Shown piece by piece: positions 1-7,723 of a stretch of 17,833 nucleotides of DNA. Position 1 is the first letter of the stretch. The number at the start of each line of letters is the position of its first letter. The position numbers were made by a program, and so were the translations under genes. The stretch is from positions 1 to 17,833 of the forward strand of contig JAICSZ010000004.1 in the NCBI GenBank assembly GCA_025936615.1. Direction: 5' to 3'. The notes below the pieces were generated by a model. That model worked only from the letters and a program-made list of their open reading frames with translations. It made no database searches and had not been told where the DNA came from. The DNA comes from Pedococcus sp. GTDB lineage: Bacteria; Actinomycetota; Actinomycetes; Actinomycetales; Dermatophilaceae.

Positions 1-528
1 GCCGTCGGTGAGGGCGATCACGGTCAGGAGCACGGTGAGGACCACGCCAGTGACCAGCCGGGCACCGGTGACGACGCCCGTCACAGCGCGCTGGGTGAGG
101 TCGGCCCGGTGGGCGGTGAGCTCCTCGACGATCTGGCCGCGGACCTGCTCGAGGGTGCTGCTGCGCACCGGGAGGCGGCTCACCGAGTCGCCGAGCTGGG
201 CGGCCAGGTCGCCCGACTGCGCGATGGCCTGGTCCACGACCCAGGTCACGACGACACTGATGACGGCCAGCGCCGCCACCGCCACGGCGAGCGTGGCCAG
301 CAGGCGCGGGACGCGGTGGTCGCGCAGCTCGGCCACTGCCGGCCACAGCAGGGCGCACAACAGGATGGTTGCCGCCAACGGCAGGGTCACCAGCTCGAGC
401 CGCAGGAAGGCCTGCAGCAGCAGCCAGCAGGCTGCGAGGACCAGCAGGAGCCGCCACGCCCACCCGGCCAGGTCGGACAGGAGTGGGGGCACAGGGAGCC
501 TGCCCCCGTGGCGGCGCCGCGGTCTCAC
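1..528 (-). CDS. AI-2E family transporter (N-terminal part, cut by window edge)
   Basis: The minus strand is open from a GTG at 528 to the window edge, giving 176 residues with no stop. The protein begins with a basic stretch (VRPRRRHGG), then two adjacent hydrophobic segments at about residues 27-65, a third at about 74-95, a long amphipathic polar stretch, and a further hydrophobic segment at about 155-173. That order matches the N-terminal half of the AI-2E/PerM (UPF0118) family, membrane proteins proposed to export small molecules or ions. The frame opens after the stop of the upstream membrane protein (583), leaving 54 bases, so the two are probably co-transcribed. No strong ribosome binding site precedes the GTG, so a later GTG is possible. 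Family assignment is by topology and general resemblance; the substrate cannot be inferred. Confidence 0.6.
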   Translation of the reverse strand, partial: MRPRRRHGGRLPVPPLLSDLAGWAWRLLLVLAACWLLLQAFLRLELVTLPLAATILLCALLWPAVAELRDHRVPRLLATLAVAVAALAVISVVVTWVVDQAIAQSGDLAAQLGDSVSRLPVRSSTLEQVRGQIVEELTAHRADLTQRAVTGVVTGARLVTGVVLTVLLTVIALTDG

Positions 529-582
529 GACTGCGTTGCTACCCCTGCGCAGGCGGCGACAACCCGCAGCCCGCTGGTCGCC

Positions 583-1248
583 TCAGTGCGTCGGGTGGCC
601 CCAGGCGAGGACATAGCCACCGTGCTTCATCGCGCGTCGGAACCACAGCAGCGAGGCGACCAGACCGGTCGCGAACAACGGGGCGGAGGCGGCCGAGGAG
701 ATCGGCACCGACTGGGTGGTCGGCATGGTCAGCAGCATGCCCAGCGTGATGCTGGCGTTGCCCAGCAGGACGGCCCCCCACAGCAGCGACAGGCGCTGGA
801 ACAGCCGGCGCATGTGCTGGCTGGCCGCCACCTGGGGAGGCATCGGGCAGAAGTCGGCGGCGAGACGCGCGATCAGCGGCTGCTCGAGCCGGACCGTCAG
901 CAGCAGCGCCCCGGCGAACAGGTACGTGGTGAGCGTCGGTTGCAGGAAGTACACGGCAGCAGACCCCGACCACTCGGTGAGCCCGATCCGCAACAGCGCG
1001 AACACGGTCCCCACCACGAGCAGCACCGGTGGTCGGCGGCGCATCACCACCCGGGCGAGCAGGGCACAAACCGCCCAGGCCGTAGCGGCCAGCAGGGCCG
1101 GCTGGAGCCCGACCACCAGCATGACGAGGTAGAACAGAGCAAGCGGCGCGAGCACCGACTCGCCCATGTCCAGCGCCACCCGCGTGAAGAGCCGGCGACG
1201 TGAGGGCAGCGGGAGCAGCTGGGACGGTGTGGCAAAGTCGTGGTGCAT
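583..1248 (-). CDS. Integral membrane protein, VC0807 / septation-protein-A-like
   Basis: A 221-residue protein starting at ATG 1248 (MHHDFATPSQ). It has about five or six hydrophobic segments: roughly residues 33-70 (two close together), 75-90, 100-115, 155-175 and 185-205. The arrangement, with an RRRPPVLLVVGTVFALLRIG loop-helix region, resembles VC0807-type proteins distantly related to intracellular septation protein A; the biochemical role of that group is unknown. The reading frame continues upstream to 1779, but that extension is the antisense of marR and has no membrane character, so the ATG at 1248 is preferred. A TACCCT -10-like hexamer lies 9 bases upstream, so the message may be leaderless or nearly so. 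It is divergent from marR (about 55 bases between starts), a common arrangement in which the MarR protein controls the neighbouring membrane gene. Confident as a membrane protein, less so on family. Confidence 0.6.
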   Translation of the reverse strand: MHHDFATPSQLLPLPSRRRLFTRVALDMGESVLAPLALFYLVMLVVGLQPALLAATAWAVCALLARVVMRRRPPVLLVVGTVFALLRIGLTEWSGSAAVYFLQPTLTTYLFAGALLLTVRLEQPLIARLAADFCPMPPQVAASQHMRRLFQRLSLLWGAVLLGNASITLGMLLTMPTTQSVPISSAASAPLFATGLVASLLWFRRAMKHGGYVLAWGHPTH

Positions 1249-1257
1249 TGCTCGGAC

Positions 1258-1263
1258 AGGGTA
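1258..1263 (-). promoter_or_regulatory. Candidate -10 element for the membrane protein gene
   Basis: TACCCT on the minus strand fits the actinobacterial TANNNT -10 pattern and lies 9 bases before the ATG at 1248. No good -35 match was seen. The spacing would give a transcript with little or no leader. It lies in the marR divergent region, where an operator would also be expected. Confidence 0.3.
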
Positions 1264-1303
1264 GCCCAGGTGGCTGTGGCCGGGCGCCGGTTCGGAGGTG
1301 GTC

Positions 1304-1771
1304 GTGGACGAGACAGGAAGCCAGCCGACGCAGGAGCAGCTCGCGATGCTCTTCACCTTCCGCCGGGCCGTCCTGGCGTTCCTCAAGTGGAGCGAGCACC
1401 GGTTGCGCAGGATCGGCCTCACCCCGCAGCAGTACGTCCTGCTGCTCGCCGTGCGCGTGGCGCCCGAGCCGCCTCGGGTGGGCATGCTGGCGGATGAGCT
1501 GCTGATCGCCGGCAACAGTGCGCTCGAGCTGGTGGGTCGGGCCGAGGCGCTCGGGCTGGTGCGCCGTGACCGGGACCCCGCCGACCAGCGTGCCGTGCGG
1601 GTCTCCCTGACCGAGCAGGGCGAGGCACTGATCGGCGAGCTCGCGGCCGACCACCTCGCCGAGCTCGAGCGCGCCGCCCTGGCCCTGGGCATCACCGAGG
1701 AGTTCCTCGGCGCCCTCGCCGCCGCATACCTGCCGGCGTCCTCGGAGACAGGGCAAGAAAATTCGTCCTGA
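1304..1771 (+). CDS. MarR-family transcriptional regulator
   Basis: A 155-residue protein with the layout of the MarR family: an N-terminal dimerisation helix, a winged helix-turn-helix at about residues 38-105, and a C-terminal helical dimerisation region. The wing and following strand read DPADQRAVRVSLTEQG (about residues 91-106), the usual MarR pattern (D..D.R...V.LT..G). The GTG at 1304 is preferred to the in-frame GTG at 1298 because GGAGG at 1294-1298 then has proper spacing. MarR proteins are usually ligand-responsive dimeric repressors of neighbouring genes. The most direct candidate target is the divergent membrane protein and transporter pair. The hopanoid operon 83 bases downstream on the same strand is a second possibility. 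The ligand is unknown. Confidence 0.85.
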   Translation: MDETGSQPTQEQLAMLFTFRRAVLAFLKWSEHRLRRIGLTPQQYVLLLAVRVAPEPPRVGMLADELLIAGNSALELVGRAEALGLVRRDRDPADQRAVRVSLTEQGEALIGELAADHLAELERAALALGITEEFLGALAAAYLPASSETGQENSS

Positions 1772-1791
1772 GGGTGCATCCTTTTCGGCGC

Positions 1792-1832
1792 GTCGGGTTA
1801 ACAATCGAAAGGAGAAAGGATCGTAACCCGAC
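1792..1832 (+). promoter_or_regulatory. Perfect 9-bp inverted repeat upstream of the hopanoid operon
   Basis: GTCGGGTTA (1792-1800) and its exact reverse complement TAACCCGAC (1824-1832) flank a 23-base purine-rich spacer containing GAAAGGAGAAAGGA. The arm centres are 32 bp apart, about three helical turns. The site ends 22 bases before the chosen dxs start, next to a possible -10 hexamer TATTGT (1834-1839). It could be a two-site operator or an mRNA stem-loop. The position suggests control of the whole operon, but the binding factor is not known. Confidence 0.5.
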
Positions 1833-1853
1833 ATATTGTGGAGGCGCATGGGG

Positions 1854-3704
1854 ATGACCCTCCTGCACAACCTGCGAGGCCCTTCGGACCTACGGTCGCT
1901 CAACCCAGGACAGCTCGACGTCCTCGCAGCGGAGGTGCGCACGTTTCTCGTGGCCTCCGTGTGCCGGACGGGGGGCCACCTCGGCCCCAACCTCGGCGTG
2001 GTGGAGCTGACCATCGCCCTGCACCGGGCGTTCGAGTCGCCACGGACGCCGATCGTGTTCGACACCGGCCACCAGGCGTACGTCCACAAGCTGCTCACCG
2101 GCCGGCTCGGGGCCTTCGCCTCGCTGCGCCGCGCCGACGGGCTGTCCGGCTACCCACGTCGGGACGAGTCGCCCCACGACCTGGTCGAGAACTCGCACGC
2201 CTCGACCGCCCTGGCGTACGCCGACGGGCTGAGCCGGGCGCGTGCGGCCCGGGGCGAGGAGGGTCCGGTCGTCGCGGTCGTCGGCGACGGGGCCCTCACC
2301 GGCGGGCTCGCCTGGGAGGCGCTGAACAACCTCGGTGTCTCGGCTCGGCCCGTGGTGGTCGTGGTCAACGACAACGGGCGCAGCTACGCGCCGACGGCCG
2401 GCGGCCTGCCCCGTCACCTGGGCAGACTGGCCGACCGGGCCGGGTACGACGAGCTGCTGGACCGGCTCGGTGGTGCCGGCTCCGCCGGCCCAAGCGCGCT
2501 GGGGCCGTCGCTGTTCGAGTCGCTCGGCCTCGGCTACCTCGGGCCGGTCGACGGCCACGACGTGGCGGCCCTGGAGGCCGCCTTTGCCCGGGCCGTCGCG
2601 ATGCAGCGACCGGTCGCGGTCCACTGCCTCACCCACAAGGGGCTCGGCTACTGGCCCGCGGAGCACGACGAGGCCGACCGGCTCCACTCGATCGGGATCG
2701 TCGAGCCGAGCACCGGCCGCCCTGCGCGTCCGGCCACGCCGACCTGGACGACAGTGTTCGGGTCCGCCATCGCCGAGCTCGCGGACCACAGGCCGGACCT
2801 CGTGGCAGTCAGTGCCGCCATGGTCGGCCCCACAGGTCTTGGGGAGCTCGCACACCGGTTCCCCGACCGCTGCGTCGACGTGGGGATCGCCGAGCAGGAG
2901 GCCGTGACGAGTGCCGCCGGCATGGCCATGGGCGGCCTGCACCCTGTGGTCGCCGTCTACTCCAGCTTCCTCGGGCGCGCGTTCGACCAGACCCTGATGG
3001 ACGTCTCCCTGCACCGGCTGCCGGTCACGTTCGTCCTCGACCGTGCAGGGGTCACCGGGCCCGACGGCCCCAGCCACCATGGGATCTGGGACCTTGCGGT
3101 GCTCGGGATCGTGCCCGGCATGCGGGTCGCGGCACCACGCGACCCGGCCACCCTGGTCGAGGAGCTCCAGGAAGCGGTCGCCGAGTCAGGTGGGCCTACC
3201 GCCCTGCGGTTCCCCAAGGCCGCCGCAGGGCCGGACCTGCCGGCGGTCGGCCACTGGGAGGGCCTGGACCTGCTGTGGCGCTCGCCCGCGCCGGCGGTCC
3301 TGCTCCTGGGCGTCGGAGTCATGGCCGGCCAGGCACTGGAGGCCGCCCGCCAGCTGGAGGCCCGGGGAGTGGGCTGCACCGTGGTCGACCCGCGGTGGGT
3401 GCTGCCGGTCAGCCCGGCCCTGGTCGACCTTGCCAGCTGCCACCGCCTCGTCGTGACCGCCGAGGACGGGGTGCGCACCGCTGGGGTGGGAACCCGCCTC
3501 GCCCAGCGCCTCACGGAGTCCGGTGCGACGTCGCGCGTGCGGGTGCTCGGCCTCCCGGACGACTTCCTGCCACAGGGCAGCCGCCGCGACCTGCTGGCCC
3601 GGCACGGCCTCGACGCGGGGGGGCTCGTGCAGGCCGTCCACGCCGGGCTCGCGCACGACGACGTCGTCGGCGTACGGCGCCTGCCGGAGCGGGTGGCCGG
3701 ATGA
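1854..3704 (+). CDS. dxs: 1-deoxy-D-xylulose-5-phosphate synthase
   Basis: A 616-residue thiamine-diphosphate enzyme that condenses pyruvate with glyceraldehyde-3-phosphate to DXP, the first MEP-pathway step. Visible motifs are TGGHLGPNLG (His42), DTGHQAYVHK, ENSHASTALAYADGL, the TPP/Mg motif GDG...NN at residues 144-159, the catalytic-Glu region DVGIAEQEA (Glu347), and DRAGVTGPDGPSHHG. Length is normal for the family. The start at ATG 1854 is chosen because GGAGG at 1840-1844 is 9 bases upstream; ATG 1848 is too close to it and TTG 1836 lies before it. An alternative is a leaderless message from ATG 1848 if TATTGT is the -10. As first gene of the operon it probably boosts isoprenoid precursor for hopanoids and may be a second, pathway-dedicated copy. 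The residue after AEQ is Glu where His is usual. Its stop overlaps hpnC (ATGA). Confidence 0.93.
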   Translation: MTLLHNLRGPSDLRSLNPGQLDVLAAEVRTFLVASVCRTGGHLGPNLGVVELTIALHRAFESPRTPIVFDTGHQAYVHKLLTGRLGAFASLRRADGLSGYPRRDESPHDLVENSHASTALAYADGLSRARAARGEEGPVVAVVGDGALTGGLAWEALNNLGVSARPVVVVVNDNGRSYAPTAGGLPRHLGRLADRAGYDELLDRLGGAGSAGPSALGPSLFESLGLGYLGPVDGHDVAALEAAFARAVAMQRPVAVHCLTHKGLGYWPAEHDEADRLHSIGIVEPSTGRPARPATPTWTTVFGSAIAELADHRPDLVAVSAAMVGPTGLGELAHRFPDRCVDVGIAEQEAVTSAAGMAMGGLHPVVAVYSSFLGRAFDQTLMDVSLHRLPVTFVLDRAGVTGPDGPSHHGIWDLAVLGIVPGMRVAAPRDPATLVEELQEAVAESGGPTALRFPKAAAGPDLPAVGHWEGLDLLWRSPAPAVLLLGVGVMAGQALEAARQLEARGVGCTVVDPRWVLPVSPALVDLASCHRLVVTAEDGVRTAGVGTRLAQRLTESGATSRVRVLGLPDDFLPQGSRRDLLARHGLDAGGLVQAVHAGLAHDDVVGVRRLPERVAG

Positions 3705-4498
3705 GGGAGAACTTCCCTGTGGCGCTGCGGGTGCTGCCCGCAGACGTGCGGGCCCAGCTCGTCGCGACGTACCGGTTCGCCCGGCACGTCGACGACCTCG
3801 GCGACGAGGCGCCGGGCAACCGGGTGGCGCTGCTCCAGGCGGTCGCCGAGGACGTGCACACCTTGTATGCCGGGGGCACGCCACACGATGCCCCGGTCGC
3901 TGGCATGCGCGTCGTCACCGAGGGCGCGGCGGTGCCGCAGGAGACACTGCTGCGCCTGGTCGAGGCCAACCTGCGCGACCAGGAGGTGGTCCGCTACCAG
4001 ACCTTCGACGAGCTGCTCGACTACTGCCGGCTGTCGGCGAACCCCGTGGGGGAGATCGTGCTCCACGTCTTCGGTGTCGCCACGCCCGAGCGCGTCGCGC
4101 TGTCCGACCGCGTCTGCACCGCCCTGCAGCTGCTCGAGCACTGGCAGGACGTCCGGGAGGACCACCAGCGTGGCCGGGTGTACCTGCCCAAGGTGGACCA
4201 GCAGCGGTTCGGCGTCGACGAGACCGACCTCGGTGCCGCCACTGCCGGCCCTGCGCTGCGCGCGCTGGTCGCCTTCGAGACCGAGCGCGCCGCGGCCTGG
4301 CTGGGTGCCGGGGCGCCGCTGGTGTCCACCCTGCGGGGCTGGGCGAGGGTCGCCGTGTCGGGCTACGTCGCCGGTGGGCGAGCGGCAGCAACCCGGCTGC
4401 GCCGGGCCGGCTACGACCCGCTCGGTGGCGACGTGCGCACCACTCCCGCCGGCGTGGCCCGGGCCTGGGCCGAGGCAACGGTGAGGTGGGCAGGATGA
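3701..4498 (+). CDS. hpnC: Squalene synthase HpnC (hydroxysqualene synthase)
   Basis: A 265-residue member of the squalene/phytoene synthase superfamily. In the HpnCDE route, HpnC turns presqualene diphosphate, made by HpnD, into hydroxysqualene. The N-terminus MRENFPVALRVLP is typical of HpnC. The two aspartate-rich motifs that bind the diphosphate through Mg are RHVDDLGDE (Asp31, Asp32, Asp35) and EHWQDVRED (Asp150, Asp154), followed by RGRVYLP. The ATG overlaps the dxs stop as ATGA and the stop overlaps hpnD in the same way, so translation is probably coupled. The N-terminus is a little shorter than in many homologues but all catalytic motifs are intact. The reading frame extends upstream inside dxs, but that part is antisense-like arginine-rich shadow. 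HpnC rather than HpnD is assigned from the ENFPVA start and gene order. Confidence 0.92.
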   Translation: MRENFPVALRVLPADVRAQLVATYRFARHVDDLGDEAPGNRVALLQAVAEDVHTLYAGGTPHDAPVAGMRVVTEGAAVPQETLLRLVEANLRDQEVVRYQTFDELLDYCRLSANPVGEIVLHVFGVATPERVALSDRVCTALQLLEHWQDVREDHQRGRVYLPKVDQQRFGVDETDLGAATAGPALRALVAFETERAAAWLGAGAPLVSTLRGWARVAVSGYVAGGRAAATRLRRAGYDPLGGDVRTTPAGVARAWAEATVRWAG

Positions 4499-5364
4499 GG
4501 GTCGAGGCGGCATACGCCGCTTGCGAGGACATCACGAGGCACGAGGCCCGCAACTTCGCCTACGGCATCCGGCTGCTGCCCCGTGAGCGGCGGCGGGCCA
4601 TGTCGGCGGTGTACGCGACGGCGCGCCGCATCGACGAGATCGGTGACGGGGACCTGCCACCGGCCGAGAAGACCGCCCTCCTGCAGGCCGCTCGCACCAC
4701 CCTGCACCACCTGGGCGAGGATGGCGCCTCCGAAGCCCTCGACCCGGTGCTGGTCGCGCTGTCGGACGCCAGCCGGCACCTGCCCATCCCGCTCGACGCC
4801 TTCGACGACCTCATCGACGGGTGCGAGGCGGATGTTGCCGGGCGGACCTACGCCACCATCGAGGAGGTGGTCGGCTACTGCCGGTGCGTCGCCGGCTCGA
4901 TCGGGCGGCTGTCGCTGGGCGTCTACGACCCGCCGGACCGGCCCCGCGCGTTGCCCCTCGCGGACGCGCTCGGGGTCGCCCTCCAGCTCACCAACATCCT
5001 GCGCGACCTGCGTGAGGACCGGCTGGCCGGGCGCGTGTACCTGCCGTCCAGCGACCTGCGCCGGTTCGGGTGCCGCCTCGACGTGGACGCCTCCGGCGAC
5101 CTCGACGACCCGCCCGACGCCTTTGCCGCCCTGGTGCGGTTCGAGGCCGACCGCGCCGAGGAGTGGTACGCCCGCGGGCTCGCACTGCTGCCCCTGCTCG
5201 ACTGGCGCAGCGCCGCCTGCACCGCCGCGATGGCCGGCATCTACCACCGGCTGCTCGCCCACATCGCGGCCGACCCGGAGCAGGTGAGGTCGCGCCGGCT
5301 CTCGCTCTCGGGCGCCACCAAGGCCGCCGTCGCGGCGCGTGCCCTCACCAGGAGGACGGCATGA
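4495..5364 (+). CDS. hpnD: Presqualene diphosphate synthase HpnD
   Basis: A 289-residue paralogue of the preceding gene. HpnD condenses two farnesyl diphosphates into presqualene diphosphate, the first committed squalene step. It has the expected N-terminal ITRHEARNFAYGIRLLP signature, the first aspartate-rich motif RRIDEIGD (Asp47, Asp51), the second motif LTNILRDLRED (Asp171, Asp175) and RVYLPSSDL after it. The start ATG is in an ATGA overlap with hpnC, and the stop overlaps hpnE likewise. Length is normal. It resembles bacterial phytoene synthases too, but the neighbours hpnC, hpnE and shc settle the hopanoid role. Confidence 0.93.
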   Translation: MRVEAAYAACEDITRHEARNFAYGIRLLPRERRRAMSAVYATARRIDEIGDGDLPPAEKTALLQAARTTLHHLGEDGASEALDPVLVALSDASRHLPIPLDAFDDLIDGCEADVAGRTYATIEEVVGYCRCVAGSIGRLSLGVYDPPDRPRALPLADALGVALQLTNILRDLREDRLAGRVYLPSSDLRRFGCRLDVDASGDLDDPPDAFAALVRFEADRAEEWYARGLALLPLLDWRSAACTAAMAGIYHRLLAHIAADPEQVRSRRLSLSGATKAAVAARALTRRTA

Positions 5365-6701
5365 CTCCGGCTCCGGTCGTCGTGGTCGGCGGCGGGCTCG
5401 CGGGCAGCGCTGCGGCGCTGCGCCTCAGCGAGGCCGGGGAGCGCGTCGTCCTCGTCGAGGCGCGCGGCCGCCTCGGGGGGCGGGCCTGCTCCGGGGCGCG
5501 CCACGGCCACCCCGTCGACACCGGCGCCCACGTCGCCCTGCGGTGCTACGCGGCATACCTCGGGTTCCTCGAGCGGGTCGGCAGCGCGCACCTGCTGCCT
5601 GTGCGCGACAGGCTCGACATCCCCGTCATCGTCCGTGGACGCACGAGCCACCTCACGCGAGCGTGGCCACTGCGGTATGCCGCGTTGTCCCCTGGCGAGT
5701 GCGTCCGCGCCGTCGCGGCAGGGCTGGCGCTGCGTCGCGTCGACCCGACCGACCCGGCGAGCGACGCGGAGTCCTTCGGTCACTGGCTGGACCGGCACGG
5801 GCAGGACCAGCGGGCCGTACGCCGGCTCTGGGGGCTGCTCGGCCTCCCGGCGCTCAACCTCGAGCCTGGGGAGGCGTCGCTCGCCATGGCAGCCAAGGTG
5901 TTCCGCACCGCGCTGTTCGAGGATGCCGACGCCGCCGACCTCGGCGTGCCGGTGGCGCCGCTGGGTGCGCTGCACGACGCCCCGGTCCGGATGACCCTGC
6001 AGGGCCTCGGCGTGGAGCTGCGGACCAACGCCCGGGTGTTGGCCCTGGACCGGGTGCGCGACGGGCTCCTGGTGTCGCTGCGCGACCGCAACGGATCCGG
6101 GGCAGTGCAGCTTCGGGCCAGCGGCGTCGTGCTGGCCGTCCCGCACCAGGAGGCGGCCGAGCTGGTCCCCTCGGCCGCGTGCCCGGAGCGCGACCGCTGG
6201 GTGGAGCTGGGTTCCTCGCCCATCGTCAACACCCACCTGCTCCTGGACCGGCCGGTGCTGCACGAGCCGCTGGCCGCGACCCCGGACAGCGAGCTGCAGT
6301 GGCTGTTCGACCGCACCACCGCGGCCGGTCACCGCGGGCAGTACCTCGTGAGCTCGGTCTCGGCGGCGGGCCCCCTGATCGGTATACCGGCCGGCACCCT
6401 GGTCGAGCGCCAGGTGGACGCGTTGCGGCGGCTGCTGCCGGCCGCCCGCGGGGCCCGCGTCGTGGACGCCTTCGTGACCCGTGAACCGGCAGCCACCTTC
6501 CGGGCCGCGCCGGGGACGGCACGCCTGCGTCCCGGACCGACGACCCTCTGGCCGCAGCTCGTGCTCGCGGGTGCCTGGACCGACACCGGCTGGCCGGACA
6601 CCCTCGAGGGCGCGGTGCGCAGCGGTCTGACCGCCGCCTCGAGCCTCGTGAGGTGTCGTGCCGCCGACGCTCGCCAACTGGCCCCCGGGGGCCGGCGATG
6701 A
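5361..6701 (+). CDS. hpnE: Hydroxysqualene dehydroxylase HpnE (FAD-dependent)
   Basis: A 446-residue flavoprotein of the amine-oxidase/phytoene-desaturase fold. HpnE reductively removes the hydroxyl of hydroxysqualene to give squalene. The N-terminal FAD motif VVVVGGGLAGSAAALRLSEAG is at residues 6-26, with Glu33 of LVEARGRLGGRA closing the dinucleotide fold. The C-terminal FAD-binding motif LAGAWTDTGWP is at residues 402-412, followed by LEGAVRSGLTAA. AGGAGG (5350-5355) lies 6 bases before the ATG, supporting the start at 5361, which overlaps the hpnD stop as ATGA. The end overlaps the prenyl synthase gene. A short hydrophilic tail (RCRAADARQLAPGGRR) follows the conserved domain. Annotation pipelines may call it phytoene desaturase, but gene order favours HpnE. 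Confidence 0.9.
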   Translation: MTPAPVVVVGGGLAGSAAALRLSEAGERVVLVEARGRLGGRACSGARHGHPVDTGAHVALRCYAAYLGFLERVGSAHLLPVRDRLDIPVIVRGRTSHLTRAWPLRYAALSPGECVRAVAAGLALRRVDPTDPASDAESFGHWLDRHGQDQRAVRRLWGLLGLPALNLEPGEASLAMAAKVFRTALFEDADAADLGVPVAPLGALHDAPVRMTLQGLGVELRTNARVLALDRVRDGLLVSLRDRNGSGAVQLRASGVVLAVPHQEAAELVPSAACPERDRWVELGSSPIVNTHLLLDRPVLHEPLAATPDSELQWLFDRTTAAGHRGQYLVSSVSAAGPLIGIPAGTLVERQVDALRRLLPAARGARVVDAFVTREPAATFRAAPGTARLRPGPTTLWPQLVLAGAWTDTGWPDTLEGAVRSGLTAASSLVRCRAADARQLAPGGRR

Positions 6702-7711
6702 CCGCCGTCGCCACCGATGCCCTGGCCCTGGCCCGGTCGGAGGTCCGGTCCGGGCTACGGCACTGCCTGGACCGTCTCGACCCGCGAATGCGGCTGGTCT
6801 GCGGCTACCACCTCGGGTTCTGGGACGCCGAGGGCCGACCCACGGAGGGCGGCGGCAAGGGGGTGCGCCCCGAGCTGGTCCTGCTGACGACCCGGGCGGT
6901 GGGCGCCGATCCCTGTACGGCCGTGCCCGCGGCCGTTGCCGTCGAGCTGGTGCACAACGTCTCGCTGGTCCACGACGACGTGATGGACGGCGACACCCGC
7001 CGCCGGCACCAGCCGACGGTCTGGTCGGTGTTCGGGGTCTCGACCGCGTTCCTCGCCGGCGACGCCCTCCTCGGGCTCGCCGAGGAGGTGCTGGCCGGTG
7101 CGCGTTCGCCCAACGTCGGCGTCGCCGTGCGCGCGTTGTCGGCGACGGCCCGCAGGCTCATCGCCGGGCAGGTGGCGGACCTGGCGTTCGAGGAGCGCCA
7201 CGACGTCGACCTGGCGGAGTGCCTGCGGATGGAGGCCGACAAGACGGGGGCGCTGCTGGCCTGCGCCTGCTCCCTGGGACCGGTGCTCGCCGACGCTCCC
7301 GCCGCCCTCGCGACGGCGCTCGCGGACTTCGGCGAGCGGGTGGGGGTGGCGTTCCAGCTGCAGGACGACCTGCTCGGCGTCTGGGGAGAGCCTGCCGTCA
7401 CCGGCAAGCCGGTCCTATCCGACCTGCGCGCCCGGAAGAAGTCGGCGCCGGTGGTCGCGGCGCTCACCTCCGGCACGACGGCCGGGGTACGGCTCGGCCG
7501 GCTCTACGCCCAGCCAGGGGCGCTGTCCGAGGAGGACCTCGTCGAGGCAGCGAGCCTGGTCGAGGCCGCTGGCGGACGGGACTGGGCGCTTCACCGCGCC
7601 ACTGAGGAGCTCGACGCCGCACTGGGTGTGTTGGCGGAGAGCGTGCCGGACCCCACCCTCGCCGACCCGCTCCGCGACCTCGCCCACCGCCTCGCCGGCA
7701 GGGACCACTGA
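6698..7711 (+). CDS. Polyprenyl (farnesyl/geranylgeranyl) diphosphate synthase
   Basis: A 337-residue trans-isoprenyl diphosphate synthase. It condenses IPP with an allylic diphosphate, and in this operon the expected product is farnesyl diphosphate for HpnD. The first aspartate-rich motif is LVHDDVMDGD (Asp93, Asp94, Asp97) and the second is FQLQDDLLGVWGEP (Asp223, Asp224) followed by VTGKPVLSDLRARKKSAPV; the GKP and Lys residues are those that hold the substrate diphosphate. There is no two-residue insertion in the first motif, unlike the classical bacterial FPP synthase. Position -5 before that motif is Val88, where I recall Phe in close relatives, so chain length cannot be read off with confidence. 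The ATG overlaps the hpnE stop as ATGA, and shc follows after 12 bases. Confidence 0.88.
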   Translation: MTAVATDALALARSEVRSGLRHCLDRLDPRMRLVCGYHLGFWDAEGRPTEGGGKGVRPELVLLTTRAVGADPCTAVPAAVAVELVHNVSLVHDDVMDGDTRRRHQPTVWSVFGVSTAFLAGDALLGLAEEVLAGARSPNVGVAVRALSATARRLIAGQVADLAFEERHDVDLAECLRMEADKTGALLACACSLGPVLADAPAALATALADFGERVGVAFQLQDDLLGVWGEPAVTGKPVLSDLRARKKSAPVVAALTSGTTAGVRLGRLYAQPGALSEEDLVEAASLVEAAGGRDWALHRATEELDAALGVLAESVPDPTLADPLRDLAHRLAGRDH

Positions 7712-7716
7712 GGAGG
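7711..7716 (+). promoter_or_regulatory. Consensus ribosome binding site of shc
   Basis: AGGAGG, extending into AGGAGGTGA (7711-7719), is a full complement to the 16S rRNA 3' end, with 7 bases between AGGAGG and the shc ATG at 7724. It is the strongest site in the operon, at one of its few gene joints without an overlap, which suggests high or independent translation of the cyclase. Confidence 0.8.
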
Positions 7717-7723
7717 TGACCCG

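Noticed and set aside
1836..1853. TTG 1836 or ATG 1848 as dxs start
   Set aside because: TTG precedes the GGAGG site and ATG 1848 is only 3 bases after it; ATG 1854 has proper spacing. ATG 1848 stays possible only if the message is leaderless.
539..2098. Long minus-strand frame of 519 codons covering the left flank
   Set aside because: Rich in Arg, Gly, Pro and His with no domain pattern; it is a shadow of the membrane protein and marR in a different frame, as is common in very GC-rich DNA.
1838..3700. Upstream extension of the hpnC frame through dxs
   Set aside because: The residues are arginine/glycine-rich shadow of dxs; the HpnC family pattern begins at the ATG at 3701, which overlaps the dxs stop.
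3701..6701. Carotenoid genes (phytoene synthase and desaturase)
   Set aside because: Two synthase paralogues followed by an FAD enzyme and shc is the HpnC-HpnD-HpnE squalene arrangement; no lycopene cyclase or other carotenoid gene is nearby.
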